64,000 nt of DNA from Brevibacillus thermoruber 423 (GCF_000454065.1 NZ_KE695649.1:556624-620623); one strand, 5' to 3'; counted from the stretch's first letter, positions 51,152 to 60,708 are shown. The notes: a model not told the origin generated them from the letters alone. Numbers and translations: made by a program.

Positions 51152-52303
51152 ATGAGCAGCGTTCAAGCGGTTTGCCACTATCTGAAAGAGCGGCGGGACG
51201 AGATCATTGCCACGTATCACGACCTGCACGCGCTGGCTGAGCCTAGCTGGCAGGAGGAGAAAACGTCGCGGTATCTGGCTGACCGCCTGCGGGCGGCGGG
51301 CCTTCGTGTGCGGACGTACCCCGACCACTACGGCCTGACGGTGGACGTGGCCGGGCGGCGGGAGCGGGTCGTGGCGCTTCGGGCCGACATGGACGCGCTG
51401 GTACAGGAGGTGGACGGCATCCTCCGGCCCAATCACTCCTGCGGCCACGACGGCCACAGCACGATGGTCCTGTATGCCGCTCTGGCTCTGGCCGCCTGTG
51501 AGGTGCAGCCGGAATACACGCTTCGCTTCATGTTTCAGCCGGCAGAGGAAAAGGTGGGCGGAGCCCTGCAGATGATGCGGGATGGCTCGCTGGACGGCGT
51601 GGACCTCCTGTTTGGCGTCCACCTGCGCCCGGTCATGGAACTGCCCAACGGAACGGCCGCTCCCGCCATTTTGCACGGAGCGAGCGCCTCCATCCACGGC
51701 GACATTTTCGGTCTGCAGGCGCACGCGTCGCGGCCGGAGCGGGGCAAAAACGTCATTGAAACCGCTGCCGTGCTGGTTCATTCGCTTACGGCCATTCGCC
51801 TTGAAGCAGGCTGTCCGTTTTCCGTCAAAATGACCCAGCTCGCCGCCGGAGGAGAAACGTCCAATGTCATTCCCGACCGCGCCTCCTTCAAGCTGGACCT
51901 GCGGGCGCAGACCAACGCCGGCATGGACGAGCTGCAGGAGAAGACGAGAATCGTGCTGGAGCGCGTGGCTGCGCTGACGGGAACGCCGATCGAGTGGAAG
52001 CTGGCCGGCTCCGTCCCCGCCGCGACGGCACACGACCGGGCGATCCGGCTGATGCGGCAGGCGATTGCCGCCGTGCTCGGAGCGGACAATGTCGCGCCGC
52101 CGTGCGTGACGCCCGGCGGGGAGGATTTCCACTTTTACAGCTATCACAACCCGCAGCTGGCGGCGACCATGCTGGGGCTCGGCTGCGACCTGCAGCCCGG
52201 CCTCCATCATCCGCAGATGCGGTTTGACACCGGCGCGCTGGTGAACGGGGCGCAAATCCTGGCGGTGGCGCTTCTTTCCGCCGCTTTCGGAAAGGATGTG
52301 TGA
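51152..52303 (+). CDS. M20-family amidohydrolase (N-acyl-L-amino acid deacylase-like)
   Basis: The 383-residue product is an M20D-type metallopeptidase. Metal-binding CGHDGHST lies near residue 96, QPAEEKVGG near 130 has the catalytic Glu pair, and the last ligand His is in PGGEDFHFYSYH. A lid domain spans residues 185-300. Family members remove acyl groups from N-acyl amino acids or hydrolyse dipeptides. The start lies four bases after the racemase stop. Together they could convert an imported N-acyl-D- or DL-amino acid to a free L-amino acid; the acyl group is unknown. Confidence 0.9.
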   Translation: MSSVQAVCHYLKERRDEIIATYHDLHALAEPSWQEEKTSRYLADRLRAAGLRVRTYPDHYGLTVDVAGRRERVVALRADMDALVQEVDGILRPNHSCGHDGHSTMVLYAALALAACEVQPEYTLRFMFQPAEEKVGGALQMMRDGSLDGVDLLFGVHLRPVMELPNGTAAPAILHGASASIHGDIFGLQAHASRPERGKNVIETAAVLVHSLTAIRLEAGCPFSVKMTQLAAGGETSNVIPDRASFKLDLRAQTNAGMDELQEKTRIVLERVAALTGTPIEWKLAGSVPAATAHDRAIRLMRQAIAAVLGADNVAPPCVTPGGEDFHFYSYHNPQLAATMLGLGCDLQPGLHHPQMRFDTGALVNGAQILAVALLSAAFGKDV

Positions 52304-53313
52304 CAGAGATGCAGCCCATTTTGCAGGTGGAGCGCTTGCAGGTGACATTTCGCAGCGATGACGGGGAGGTTCATCCGGTCAGCGGTGTAGACTTTGTGGT
52401 CCATGAAGGAGAGACGCTTGGCATTGTCGGCGAGTCCGGCTGCGGCAAAAGCGTGACGTCGCTATCCATCATGGGGCTTTTGCCGAAAGGGATCGGGCGG
52501 GTCAGCGGCGGCCGCATTTGGTTTCAGGGACGGGAGCTGACGGCGATGACGCCCAAGGAAATGCAAAAGATTCGCGGCAACGAGATCGCGATGATCTTTC
52601 AGGAACCGATGACTTCGCTCAACCCGGTTTTCACGGTGGGCGAGCAGTTGGACGAACAAATCCGCCTCCACCTCGGCCTGTCCAAACGGGAGGCCCGGCA
52701 GCGCTCCGTGGAGATGCTGCGGACGGTCGGGATTCCCCGGGCGGAGGAGATTGCAAAGGAATACCCCCACCAGCTTTCGGGCGGCATGCGCCAGCGGGTG
52801 ATGATTGCCATGGCGATGTCGTGCAGCCCCAAGCTGCTGATTGCCGACGAGCCGACGACGGCGCTGGACGTGACGATCCAGGCGCAAATTCTGGATTTGA
52901 TGCGGCAGTTGAAGGAGCGGCAGGGGACCTCAATCATTTTCATCACCCACGACCTGGGGGTGGTGGCGGAGATGTGCGACCGGGTCATCGTCATGTACGC
53001 CGGCCAGGTCATCGAAGAAGCGCCCGTCCGTGAGCTGTTTCAACACCCGCAGCACCCGTACACGCGAGGGCTGATCGCCTCGATCCCCACCCTCGACCAG
53101 CAGAAAAGCCGGCTCTATTCGATTCGCGGCACCGTGCCCCATCCGGCGAAGATGCCTGCAGGCTGTCGCTTCGCTCCCCGCTGCGACTACGCCCAGGAAA
53201 TGTGCAGGGACAATCCGCCGCTGAAGGAAGTGGAGGCAGGTCACCGCTGCCGCTGCTGGCTGGCGGAGAAAGGGGGAACAACGGATGTCGGACGTATTGC
53301 TGCAGGTTCGTGA
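52300..53313 (+). CDS. Oligopeptide ABC transporter ATPase (DppD-like)
   Basis: The 337-residue ATPase has Walker [13 protein letters not shown] near residue 45, signature [16 protein letters not shown], Walker [13 protein letters not shown] and the Opp C-terminal extension with Cys residues ([15 protein letters not shown]) typical of an Fe-S-like or zinc site. GTG overlaps the stop of the M20 gene (GTGA); an ATG three codons later is an alternative. It forms a heterodimer with the DppF-like ATPase encoded next. Confidence 0.93.
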   Translation: MTEMQPILQVERLQVTFRSDDGEVHPVSGVDFVVHEGETLGIVGESGCGKSVTSLSIMGLLPKGIGRVSGGRIWFQGRELTAMTPKEMQKIRGNEIAMIFQEPMTSLNPVFTVGEQLDEQIRLHLGLSKREARQRSVEMLRTVGIPRAEEIAKEYPHQLSGGMRQRVMIAMAMSCSPKLLIADEPTTALDVTIQAQILDLMRQLKERQGTSIIFITHDLGVVAEMCDRVIVMYAGQVIEEAPVRELFQHPQHPYTRGLIASIPTLDQQKSRLYSIRGTVPHPAKMPAGCRFAPRCDYAQEMCRDNPPLKEVEAGHRCRCWLAEKGGTTDVGRIAAGS

Positions 53314-54256
53314 GTTGAAAAAATACTTCCCGGTCCAAAAAAAGTGGTTTCAGCCCGCCTCGGTTGTCAAGGCGGTGGACGGCGTCTCCTTTTCCATCCG
53401 CAGGGGAGAGACGCTCGGTCTGGTTGGCGAGAGCGGCTGTGGCAAATCGACCACAGGCCGGGTCATCCTGCATCTGCTGCCTCCCACGGGCGGAGAGGTG
53501 CTGTACAAGGGAAAACATCTGACCAACCTCTCGGCCGCCGAACTGCGCGGTCTGCGCAAGGAACTGCAGATCGTCTTTCAAGACCCGTACGCGTCGCTCG
53601 ATCCGCGGATGAAGATTCGCGACATCCTGCAGGAGCCGTTGGAGATTCACGGGATCGGGAGCAGACAGGAGCGGCTGAAAAAGGTGGAGGAGATCCTGGA
53701 GATTGTCGGGCTGGGCGGCCATTACGCCAACCGGTATCCGCACGAATTCAGCGGCGGCCAGCGACAGCGGATCGGCATCGCCCGTTCGCTGATCCTGCGC
53801 CCCTCGCTGATCGTCGCGGACGAACCGGTATCGGCACTGGACGTCTCCATCCAGTCGCAGATTTTGAACTTGCTGCAGGACTTGCAGGAACAGTTTGGCC
53901 TCACGTACCTGTTCATTTCGCACGACCTGAGCGTGGTCAAACATATCTCCGACCGCGTCGGCGTCATGTACCTGGGACGGCTGGTGGAGCTGGCGCCGAA
54001 GGAATCGCTGTACGCCTCGCCGGCCCATCCCTACACGCAGGCGCTGCTGTCGGCGGCTCCCGTGGCCAATCCGGACGCCAAACGGCAGCGCATCATCCTG
54101 ACGGGCGACGTGCCCAACCCGGCCCATCCACCGGCGGGATGCGCCTTCCACACGCGCTGTCCGCATGCGATGGAGACATGCAAGGTGGTTCGGCCAACGC
54201 TAAAGGCTGTCGACGGGCACGAACATTTTGTCGCCTGTCATCTGCATGGAGAATGA
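53285..54256 (+). CDS. Oligopeptide ABC transporter ATPase (DppF-like)
   Basis: The 323-residue ATPase has Walker [13 protein letters not shown], signature [15 protein letters not shown], Walker [15 protein letters not shown] and a C-terminal Cys-containing tail ([15 protein letters not shown]). The opening [12 protein letters not shown] is typical of DppF/OppF. It overlaps the preceding ATPase gene by 29 bases. It is the last gene of the RpiR-controlled operon and completes the importer. Confidence 0.93.
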   Translation: MSDVLLQVRELKKYFPVQKKWFQPASVVKAVDGVSFSIRRGETLGLVGESGCGKSTTGRVILHLLPPTGGEVLYKGKHLTNLSAAELRGLRKELQIVFQDPYASLDPRMKIRDILQEPLEIHGIGSRQERLKKVEEILEIVGLGGHYANRYPHEFSGGQRQRIGIARSLILRPSLIVADEPVSALDVSIQSQILNLLQDLQEQFGLTYLFISHDLSVVKHISDRVGVMYLGRLVELAPKESLYASPAHPYTQALLSAAPVANPDAKRQRIILTGDVPNPAHPPAGCAFHTRCPHAMETCKVVRPTLKAVDGHEHFVACHLHGE

Positions 54257-54263
54257 ACAAACG

Positions 54264-54371
54264 GGGGCGGCCCCTTGCGTGTTGGGACCGCCCGTCAGAA
54301 CCCGCCGAGGGGAAAAGCGGCGGGAGACCGGAACCCGAATCGAGAACGGGCACCTCACGAAGAGGTGCCCG
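54264..54371. terminator. Cluster of three hairpins between convergent genes
   Basis: GGGCGGCCC/GGGACCGCCC (54265-54293), CCCGCC/GGCGGG (54301-54324) and ACGGGCACCTC/GAGGTGCCCGT (54346-54371) follow one another. None has a long T-run. Together they probably end the transporter operon and, from the other side, ilvD. Confidence 0.6.
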
Positions 54372-54389
54372 TGTCGTTCTGTACCGATT

Positions 54390-56066
54390 TCAGATTTTCA
54401 GCACGCCGCCCTTGCTGGCGTTGGTCACCAGTTTGGAATAGCGGGCCAGGTAGCCGGTTTTTACCTTCGGCTCGAAGCCCTTCCAGTTGGCCCGGCGGCG
54501 CTCCAGTTCCTCAGCGGAGACCTGCAGGTGGATGGAGCGCTCTTCCAGGTCGATGCTGATGATGTCGCCGTCCTGGACGAAGGCGAGCGGTCCGCCTTCC
54601 GCCGCTTCCGGCGAGACGTGGCCGATGCTGATGCCGCGGGAGGCGCCGGAGAAGCGGCCGTCGGTGACGAGCGCCACCTCTTTGCCCAGCCCCATGCCGA
54701 CGATCTGGGAGGTCGGCGCCAGCATTTCGGGCATGCCGGGGCCGCCCTTGGGGCCTTCGTAGCGGATGACGACCACGTGGCCCGGCTTGATCTTGCCGCC
54801 CGCGATGCCGGCCAGCGCTTCATCCTGCGAGTCGAAGCAGATGGCCGGTCCTTCGTGCCGCTTGATCGACGGATCGACGCCGCCCGTCTTGATGATCGCA
54901 CCCTGCGGAGCCAGATTGCCGAACAGGACGGAGAGGCCGCCCGACTCGCTGTACGGGTTGTCCAGACGGCGGATGACCTTGTCGTCCTTGATTTCCGCCT
55001 CGGCGATGTTTTCCCCCAGCGTTTTGCCGGTGACGGTGATGCGCTCCAGGTGCAGCGTCCCCGGCTTTTTGGCGATTTCCTTCAGGATGGCCGATACGCC
55101 CCCTGCGTTGTGGCAGTCCTCGATGTGGTAGTCGGAGGCGGGGGCCAGCTTGCACAGGTGCGGGACGCGTTTGGCCACTTCGTTGATGCGCTCGATCGGG
55201 TACTCGATGCCCGCTTCCTGCGCGATGGCGAGCGTGTGCAGCACGGTGTTGGTGGAGCCGCCCATCGCCATGTCCAGCGCGAACGCGTCGTCGATCGCTT
55301 CCAGCGTGACGATGTCGCGCGGTTTGATGTCGCGTTCGATCAGCTCCATCAGCTTTTTCGCCGACGCCTTGACCAGCTCCCGGCGCTCCGGAGAGACGGC
55401 GAGAATGGTGCCGTTTCCGGGGAGGGCGAGGCCCAGGACTTCGGCCAGACAGTTCATCGAGTTTGCCGTAAACATCCCGGAACAGGAGCCGCAGGACGGA
55501 CAGCCGTACTGCTCCAGCTCTTCCAACTGCTTGTCGTCGATCAGGCCGGCCTGGTAGGCCCCGACGCCTTCAAAGACGGACGAGAGCGAGATGGAGCGGC
55601 CGTCGCTGGTTTTGCCCGCCTTCATCGGACCGCCGGTAACGAAAATGGTGGGAATGTTGACGCGCAGCGCGCCCATCATCATGCCGGGAGTGATCTTGTC
55701 GCAGTTGGGAATGCAGATCATGCCGTCAAACCAGTGAGCGGAGACGACCGTCTCCAGGCTGTCGGCGATGATTTCCCGGCTGGGCAGGGAGTACCGCATG
55801 CCGATGTGTCCCATCGCGATGCCGTCATCCACGCCGATCGTGTTGAATTCAAACGGTACGCCTCCTGCCTCCCGCACGGCTTCCTTGACGAGCCGGCCAA
55901 ACTCCTGCAGGTGCACATGGCCGGGGATGATGTCGATGTACGAGTTGCAGATGGCGATAAACGGTTTGTCAAAATCCTCCTCTTTTACACCGGCCGCGCG
56001 CAGCAGACTGCGGTGCGGGGCGCGGTCAAAGCCTTTCTTGATCATGTCGCTTCTACGTTTGACCAC
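54390..56066 (-). CDS. ilvD: Dihydroxy-acid dehydratase
   Basis: The 558-residue product is a complete IlvD. Fe-S cluster cysteines lie in [12 protein letters not shown] and [18 protein letters not shown], with [13 protein letters not shown] nearby and the C-terminal [20 protein letters not shown] block. It dehydrates 2,3-dihydroxy-isovalerate and -methylvalerate in isoleucine/valine synthesis. It starts with GTG; AAAGGAG is nine bases upstream and a sigma-A-type promoter lies ahead. No other ilv genes are adjacent, so it is monocistronic. I see no T-box in the short leader. Confidence 0.96.
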   Translation of the reverse strand: MVKRRSDMIKKGFDRAPHRSLLRAAGVKEEDFDKPFIAICNSYIDIIPGHVHLQEFGRLVKEAVREAGGVPFEFNTIGVDDGIAMGHIGMRYSLPSREIIADSLETVVSAHWFDGMICIPNCDKITPGMMMGALRVNIPTIFVTGGPMKAGKTSDGRSISLSSVFEGVGAYQAGLIDDKQLEELEQYGCPSCGSCSGMFTANSMNCLAEVLGLALPGNGTILAVSPERRELVKASAKKLMELIERDIKPRDIVTLEAIDDAFALDMAMGGSTNTVLHTLAIAQEAGIEYPIERINEVAKRVPHLCKLAPASDYHIEDCHNAGGVSAILKEIAKKPGTLHLERITVTGKTLGENIAEAEIKDDKVIRRLDNPYSESGGLSVLFGNLAPQGAIIKTGGVDPSIKRHEGPAICFDSQDEALAGIAGGKIKPGHVVVIRYEGPKGGPGMPEMLAPTSQIVGMGLGKEVALVTDGRFSGASRGISIGHVSPEAAEGGPLAFVQDGDIISIDLEERSIHLQVSAEELERRRANWKGFEPKVKTGYLARYSKLVTNASKGGVLKI

Positions 56067-56113
56067 TGTGTAAAACTCCTTTCCAGTCGAAAAAACCTGC
56101 CGTGTTTTGAACT

Positions 56114-56143
56114 ATCTTATCACTTTTTCACAAATACAAACAA
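56114..56143 (-). promoter_or_regulatory. ilvD: Promoter of ilvD
   Basis: On the minus strand TTGTTT and TAAGAT are separated by 18 bases, about 48 bases upstream of the GTG start. Confidence 0.5.
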
Positions 56144-56265
56144 CCATAAGAGTCTGAACATTCGCTCAGAACTTCTCAGCGCGGGCGAAAAAGCGGAGCG
56201 TGAAATTGCACCGCCATTGTTCTAGAATAAGGAAGTGAACGTTTTTTGGCGTGGAGTGAACAGAG

Positions 56266-56736
56266 ATGAACGAAGAGTGGAAAACGATCTGGGAAGAAGG
56301 GAGCGACGAGGAGCGGCAGATTCTGGCGCTGGCGGTGCAGGCCATCCGGCAGCGGCGGGAGCGGAACAGCGCCTTTTTGTCCGGTTTTCTCGGCTTGAAA
56401 GGCGAATTTGTCGACGAAAACACCTACCGCTTTGACGTGCCGCTGACGCCGTTCATGCACAACTCGCTGGGCGTCGTTCACGGCGGCATCCTGGCGACGC
56501 TGATCGATTCGGCGATGGGCTCCCTGGTCAACCGCAGCCTGCCCCCCGACCGGTACGCGGTGACGACCGAACTGAAGACCAACTACCTGCGCCCGGGCAA
56601 AGGGCAGCGGCTGCGTGCGGAAGCCAGCTTTCTGCATCGCGGGCAGACGCTGGTCGTGATGCAGGGCAGCGTGTACGACGAACGGAACCGGCTGATCGCC
56701 CACGGCACCGGCACGTTCATCGTCCTGAAACGGTAG
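56266..56736 (+). CDS. PaaI-type hotdog thioesterase
   Basis: The 156-residue protein has a helical N-terminal extension, then a hotdog domain. The family block NSLGVVHGGILATLIDSAMG contains the HGG signature and the catalytic Asp, and TTELKTNYLRPGKGQRLRAEA follows. PaaI-like enzymes hydrolyse acyl-CoA thioesters; the acyl group is unknown. A GGAG nine bases before the ATG and a possible promoter (GTGAAA, 17 bases, TAGAAT) lie upstream. It is monocistronic, convergent with the hypothetical gene that follows. Confidence 0.88.
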   Translation: MNEEWKTIWEEGSDEERQILALAVQAIRQRRERNSAFLSGFLGLKGEFVDENTYRFDVPLTPFMHNSLGVVHGGILATLIDSAMGSLVNRSLPPDRYAVTTELKTNYLRPGKGQRLRAEASFLHRGQTLVVMQGSVYDERNRLIAHGTGTFIVLKR

Positions 56737-56767
56737 GGCGAAACGGGCGAAAGCGGGCCGCGAAACG

Positions 56768-56806
56768 AAAAACCCCTATGCACGCCTGGGCGGCATAGAG
56801 GTTTTT
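56768..56806. terminator. Bidirectional terminator
   Basis: AAAACCCCTATGC and GCATAGAGGTTTTT form a stem with A- and T-runs on both sides, serving two convergent genes. Confidence 0.85.
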
Positions 56807-56810
56807 CATG

Positions 56811-57188
56811 TTACGTGATGGCCACGAGGCCGCTGTATTGGGCGATGTACGACAGCATTTTGCCGGAGAGCGGGACGATGAACTCCATGTTTTCCCGTTC
56901 GACGACGCCCGAGCGGGTGACGATGCGCGCCCACTTCACGGACAGCTTGTAGTAATCGGAGCCGAACGCGGATTGAATCACTTCGTTTTGGTGACGGAAC
57001 GAGATCGGCGTGCTGTCCAGCTTCACCGGCACCATGCTGACGATGTCGTGTAAAAACAGATGGTAGGTCATGTGCGGCTTTTGAAACACCAGTTCTTTGC
57101 TGGTGACGGAGCAGCCCAGGTTCTTGTTCATCTGGGTCAGCTTCAGTTCGCCTTCCAAATTTTTTAGACGAATAAAATCGCTGTTCAT
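56811..57188 (-). CDS. Hypothetical soluble protein
   Basis: The 125-residue protein starts MNSDFIRLKNLEGELKLTQM and contains HMTYHLFLHDIVSMVPV, NEVIQSAFGSDYYKLSVKWA and MEFIVPLSGKMLSYIAQYSG. It is predicted to be rich in beta strands, with no signal or membrane segment. GGAGG lies nine bases before the ATG. The frame continues upstream without support. I recognise no family; the PH-like strand pattern is only an impression. Confidence 0.7.
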   Translation of the reverse strand: MNSDFIRLKNLEGELKLTQMNKNLGCSVTSKELVFQKPHMTYHLFLHDIVSMVPVKLDSTPISFRHQNEVIQSAFGSDYYKLSVKWARIVTRSGVVERENMEFIVPLSGKMLSYIAQYSGLVAIT

Positions 57189-57391
57189 TTGGTTTCCCCT
57201 CCTGCGGCAGAAGGTCCCGTCCGGAAGCGGGGAACGGGATTCCGCCCGATAATGGCTTGCGCGGCGCAGTACGCGACCGCCAAGCGGCTGATGGGGCCTC
57301 GGAAACGGGTGTCTCTTTATCATAGGAAAAAAACCAGGCAAAACGCAAGGGAAAACCATGGATGACGACAGGGAAAAGGAGATGGAGCACC

Positions 57392-58168
57392 ATGCTGGAC
57401 ATTGCCAAGGAAGCCGCACGCCAGGCGGGCGCGTTTTTGCAGGAGCGGTTTTTGGAGCGGCTCGTGCCCGATGAGGAACTGCACAACGACGTAAAGCTGC
57501 CGGAAGACAAGGAAAGCGAACGGCGCATCATCGAGGTGCTGCGCCGTCATGTTCCCGCGCATGCGATCTATTCCGAAGAAATCGGCATGGTGGAGGGCGA
57601 CGAGGAATACCTCTGGATCGTCGACCCGCTGGACGGCACCAACAATTACTTTATCGGCTTTCCCTACTTCTCCGTCTCCATCGCGCTGCAGCACAGAGGC
57701 GAAATCGTGCTGGGAGTGGTGTACAACCCGGTGGCCGGCCAGATGTTTTGGGCGGAGAAGGGAAACGGGGCGTTTTTGAACGGCAGACGCCTTGCCGTCA
57801 ACGAGCGGGACGATCTGACGAGAGCGGTCGGCACGTACATTCGCGGCCGCGACACGGTGACCAAGGAGGAAGAGTGGGCGTTTACCCGTCCGTTCGCGAT
57901 GAACACCAAGCGGCTGATGCGCAACGTCGCTCCCGCCCTGGACTGGTGCCTCCTGGCAAACGGGTGGCTGGACTACATCGTCATGCAGCGCTCCGGCATC
58001 ATGGATGTGGCGGCCGGCATCCTGATTGCCCAGGAGGCGGGGGCGGCCGTAACGGATTGGGAGGGGAACCCGTACCGGCACGAATCGTTCAGCGCCGATC
58101 GCTTCCCGTCGCTGGTGGCCAGCAACGGACGGCTTCATGAACGGATTTGCGGCTTGATTGGCGGATAG
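57392..58168 (+). CDS. Inositol-monophosphatase family phosphatase, second copy
   Basis: The 258-residue protein has the IMPase motifs YSEEIGM (first metal site), DPLDGTNNYFIGFPYFSVSI (motif A) and GIMDVAAGILIAQEAGA (motif B). The KLPEDKESE segment replaces the usual TxxD loop. In place of the WDFGAG seen in the gene at 2726 it has IMDVAAG, so the two probably differ in substrate. It could act on inositol, fructose-1,6-bisphosphate or 3'-phosphoadenosine phosphate. The ATG at 57392 follows GGAG sites. It is divergent from the preceding hypothetical gene. Confidence 0.87.
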   Translation: MLDIAKEAARQAGAFLQERFLERLVPDEELHNDVKLPEDKESERRIIEVLRRHVPAHAIYSEEIGMVEGDEEYLWIVDPLDGTNNYFIGFPYFSVSIALQHRGEIVLGVVYNPVAGQMFWAEKGNGAFLNGRRLAVNERDDLTRAVGTYIRGRDTVTKEEEWAFTRPFAMNTKRLMRNVAPALDWCLLANGWLDYIVMQRSGIMDVAAGILIAQEAGAAVTDWEGNPYRHESFSADRFPSLVASNGRLHERICGLIGG

Positions 58169-58256
58169 GGGACGGCAGTTGATTCGGTCCCTGCGAAACC
58201 AGACCGTTCCTTCTGCGTAGAAAATGGTGTCACTGTTATTTCATGGGGAATGAGAG

Positions 58257-58715
58257 GTGCTGCACGTGGTACGGCTGGAGTACCGTTTGCTGGACGAAGC
58301 CAATGGCTATCCCGTCCTGTTCTACTACGACCAGATCGGGAAGGATGAGGTATCCCTGCGGTTTGCCTGCGATTATCTCGTCAAGGGACACGTCGTCTAC
58401 GAAAAGACGTCCTGCGCCGTCGAACCCGGCTGTTATGTCATCTACGTCAAGCGTTCCACGGAGGAACAGGCGGTCGACTACGAAAAGACGGAGGCCGCCC
58501 GCTGGGGAAGCATCCAGATTGAACTCAGGGAGTACCGCGACGGCGTCTCCGTCTATCCGCTGGTGCATACGTATTATTTCAAAGATGACGACGACGCGCT
58601 CCTGCACCTGCAAAGCGACTATCTGTACGTCGATGGGCGCGAGTGGGAGAAGACTTCGACGGAAGTGGACGAAGACAGGCGCGTGTACGTCTTTTACGCG
58701 CTGTCGGCATCGTAA
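58257..58715 (+). CDS. Hypothetical protein, first gene of the ATP-grasp/DUF350 cluster
   Basis: The 152-residue protein starts with GTG (another GTG three codons later is possible). It contains VVRLEYRLLDEANGYPVLFY, FACDYLVKGHVVYEKTSCAVEPG and a DDDDALLHLQSDYLYVDGREW block. It is soluble and probably beta-rich, without signal peptide. I recognise no named family with confidence. Fourteen bases separate its stop from the lipoprotein start, so it belongs to the same operon and probably works with the ligase or the lipoprotein. Confidence 0.75.
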   Translation: MLHVVRLEYRLLDEANGYPVLFYYDQIGKDEVSLRFACDYLVKGHVVYEKTSCAVEPGCYVIYVKRSTEEQAVDYEKTEAARWGSIQIELREYRDGVSVYPLVHTYYFKDDDDALLHLQSDYLYVDGREWEKTSTEVDEDRRVYVFYALSAS

Positions 58716-58729
58716 GGGGGGAAAGACAG

Positions 58730-59011
58730 GTGGGGATGAGCAAAACAGCCAAGGTGGCCGGGCTGTTCATTGCGGCCGCATTGGCCGTCGGGGGCTGCGC
58801 GGCTGATAACAACGCCTATTACGACGACGACTGCTACGACGAAAACGACGACGGCTCCTGCGACGGCGGCGGCAGCGGCAGCTCGACAGGCAGGTCGTAC
58901 GTGCACATCGACGGCAAGAACAAGTACAACCGGCATTACACCGGAGTGACGAGCGGCTCTTCCGGGGCAAAGGGCGGCATCGGCAGCTCGGGCTTCACCA
59001 GTTCGGGGTAA
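58730..59011 (+). CDS. Small lipoprotein with Asp-rich and Gly/Ser-rich tail
   Basis: The product has 93 residues from the GTG at 58730, eight bases after GGGGGG; an ATG two codons later is the alternative. The lipobox is LAVGGC. An acidic stretch NNAYYDDDCYDENDDGSCDG, a Gly/Ser linker, a KNKYNRHYTGV segment and a C-terminal tail GGIGSSGFTSSG follow. Enterobacterial YgiB/YjfM (DUF1190) lipoproteins that precede YgiC/YjfC ligases end in a similar Gly/Ser-rich tail. The tail is a candidate substrate of the ATP-grasp ligase encoded three bases downstream; that is inference. Confidence 0.8.
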   Translation: MGMSKTAKVAGLFIAAALAVGGCAADNNAYYDDDCYDENDDGSCDGGGSGSSTGRSYVHIDGKNKYNRHYTGVTSGSSGAKGGIGSSGFTSSG

Positions 59012-59013
59012 CG

Positions 59014-60252
59014 ATGACAGACTATCTGAATCGGCGCGAGCAGCTGTACGGACCGCTCAGGGCGAGCGGTGTCTTTACCTGGGATTGGTTGTACGGAGAA
59101 GAGTATGCCCTGGCTTGCCTCCGGGAAATTTCGCCCGATCTCCGGCGACGGTTGGCCGAGGCGACGGCCAGGCTCGGGCGCGTCTTCGCCAAGGTGGTAC
59201 CCGTGCTGCAGCAGGCGGATGACGAGCTGCTCCTGGAACTGGGGGTGCCGAAGGAAGCGCTGGCTGCGGTTCGCGTCGCCGTAGCAGGCATCAGTCCCAC
59301 AGTAATCGGCCGGTTTGACTTTGCCGAGACGGACGATGGGCTGAAAATGCTGGAGTGTAACAGCGACACGCCGACCGGGATCGTCGAGGCGTTTTGTGTC
59401 AACGAACACGCCTGCCGCTTTTTCGGCGTGAAAAATCCCAACGAAGGGATGGCCGCACAGATTGCCGCTGCGTTTCGCGGCATCATCCGGGCGTACCGCA
59501 GACAGGGGCACGCGGTCAGGCACATTTGGTTCAGTTCGCTGGATTGGCACGAGGAGGACAAGGGAACCACGCTGTATCTGATGCGCCAGTCCGGGCTGCC
59601 GGCCCGGTTTGCCCCGCTGGAGAAGCTGCGCGTCTGGGAGGATGGGCTGTACGTGCTGGACGGCGAGCGGCTGCATCCGGTAGACGTGCTGTACCGCCTG
59701 CACGCCCTGGAAAAGCTGGCGGAGGAGACGGACACGGACGGCTATCCCACCGGCGCCCACGTGCTGCGGCTGATCGCGGAGCGGAAGCTGGCGGTGATCA
59801 ACCCGCCGTCCGCCTTTCTCATACAGACAAAAGCGCTGCAGGCGCTGATCTGGAGCCTGCACGAGTCCGGCGAATTTTTCAGCCCGGACGAGCAGGAATG
59901 CATTGCGGCCCACATGCTGCCTACCTATTTTGAGAACCGCTTTCGAGGAACGGAGGCCTACGTCAGCAAGCCCATCTTCGGCCGGGAGGGCGGCGGCGTC
60001 GTGCTTTACGATGCGGACGGAACAGCGGTGGAGCGGGATGGCGAAACGCTGTACTGGGAGCAGCCGATGATTTACCAGAAGCGGGTGGAACTGCCCGTCG
60101 TGACCGTCGAGACGGCCAACGGGCCGTATGAAGGACGGCTGCTTTGGGGCTCGTTCTGGATCGGCGGGGAAGCGTCGGCGATCATCGCCCGCGTCGGCGG
60201 CGCGATCACCAACAACATGTCCTATTACCTGCCGGTCGGGATGCCATGGTAA
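59014..60252 (+). CDS. Glutathionylspermidine-synthase-like ATP-grasp ligase (YgiC/YjfC type)
   Basis: The 412-residue protein matches the GSP-synthetase preATP-grasp family. Key blocks are GRFDFAETDDGLKMLECNSD, followed by TPTGIVEA, which form the substrate side; KPIFGREGGGV as the ATP-grasp loop; and GSFWIGGEASAIIARVGGAI, followed by TNN, near the C-terminus. In E. coli GspS the same domain ligates spermidine to glutathione; YgiC/YjfC homologues lack that activity and their substrates are unknown. There is no amidase domain. It starts three bases after the lipoprotein stop and is followed by a DUF350 gene, the recurring YjfC-YjfL-YjfM association. Confidence 0.87.
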   Translation: MTDYLNRREQLYGPLRASGVFTWDWLYGEEYALACLREISPDLRRRLAEATARLGRVFAKVVPVLQQADDELLLELGVPKEALAAVRVAVAGISPTVIGRFDFAETDDGLKMLECNSDTPTGIVEAFCVNEHACRFFGVKNPNEGMAAQIAAAFRGIIRAYRRQGHAVRHIWFSSLDWHEEDKGTTLYLMRQSGLPARFAPLEKLRVWEDGLYVLDGERLHPVDVLYRLHALEKLAEETDTDGYPTGAHVLRLIAERKLAVINPPSAFLIQTKALQALIWSLHESGEFFSPDEQECIAAHMLPTYFENRFRGTEAYVSKPIFGREGGGVVLYDADGTAVERDGETLYWEQPMIYQKRVELPVVTVETANGPYEGRLLWGSFWIGGEASAIIARVGGAITNNMSYYLPVGMPW

Positions 60253-60270
60253 CGAGAGGAGAGGAGCGAC

Positions 60271-60708
60271 ATGGAGGCTCAGTGGATGTATGTGTGTAAT
60301 TTTCTCGCGTATTTGGCGGTGACGCTGCCGTTGATGGGCTTCGGGATTTTCGTTTTTGCCGTCACCACCCCGTACAAGGAGTACGACCTGATCCGCGAGG
60401 GAGCCCAGACGGACGATCCGCAAAAAGTGGCGGCAGCCAAGGCGGCGGCGCACGATCTGGGCGGAAAGATCATCGGTCTGGCACTCGTGCTGGCATCGGC
60501 CATTTTTCACGCCGTCAGCCTGTGGGACCTTGTGATTTGGGGCATTGTCGGCACAGTGTTCCAGGTGCTGGTTTTTTATCTGTTTGAATGGCTCACCCCG
60601 TTTAAAGTGGTCTCGGAAATCCCCAAGGGCAACATTTCCGTCGGGATCTTCACGTCCCGCCTGAGTATTGCCGCCGGCCTCCTGATGGCGGCGCTGATCA
60701 GCTACTAG
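60271..60708 (+). CDS. DUF350 (YjfL/UPF0719-type) membrane protein
   Basis: The 145-residue product has four membrane helices in two DUF350 halves. The family marks are NFLAYLAVTLPLMGFGIFVF, PYKEYDLIREG, GKIIGLALVLASAIFHAVS and GNISVGIFTSRLSIAAGLLM. The GNxxxA/G motif of each half is seen. DUF350 proteins have unknown function and are found with YjfC-like ligases, lipoproteins and sometimes potassium channel genes. GGAG precedes the ATG. It is the last gene of the cluster and is followed by a long terminator hairpin. Confidence 0.88.
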   Translation: MEAQWMYVCNFLAYLAVTLPLMGFGIFVFAVTTPYKEYDLIREGAQTDDPQKVAAAKAAAHDLGGKIIGLALVLASAIFHAVSLWDLVIWGIVGTVFQVLVFYLFEWLTPFKVVSEIPKGNISVGIFTSRLSIAAGLLMAALISY

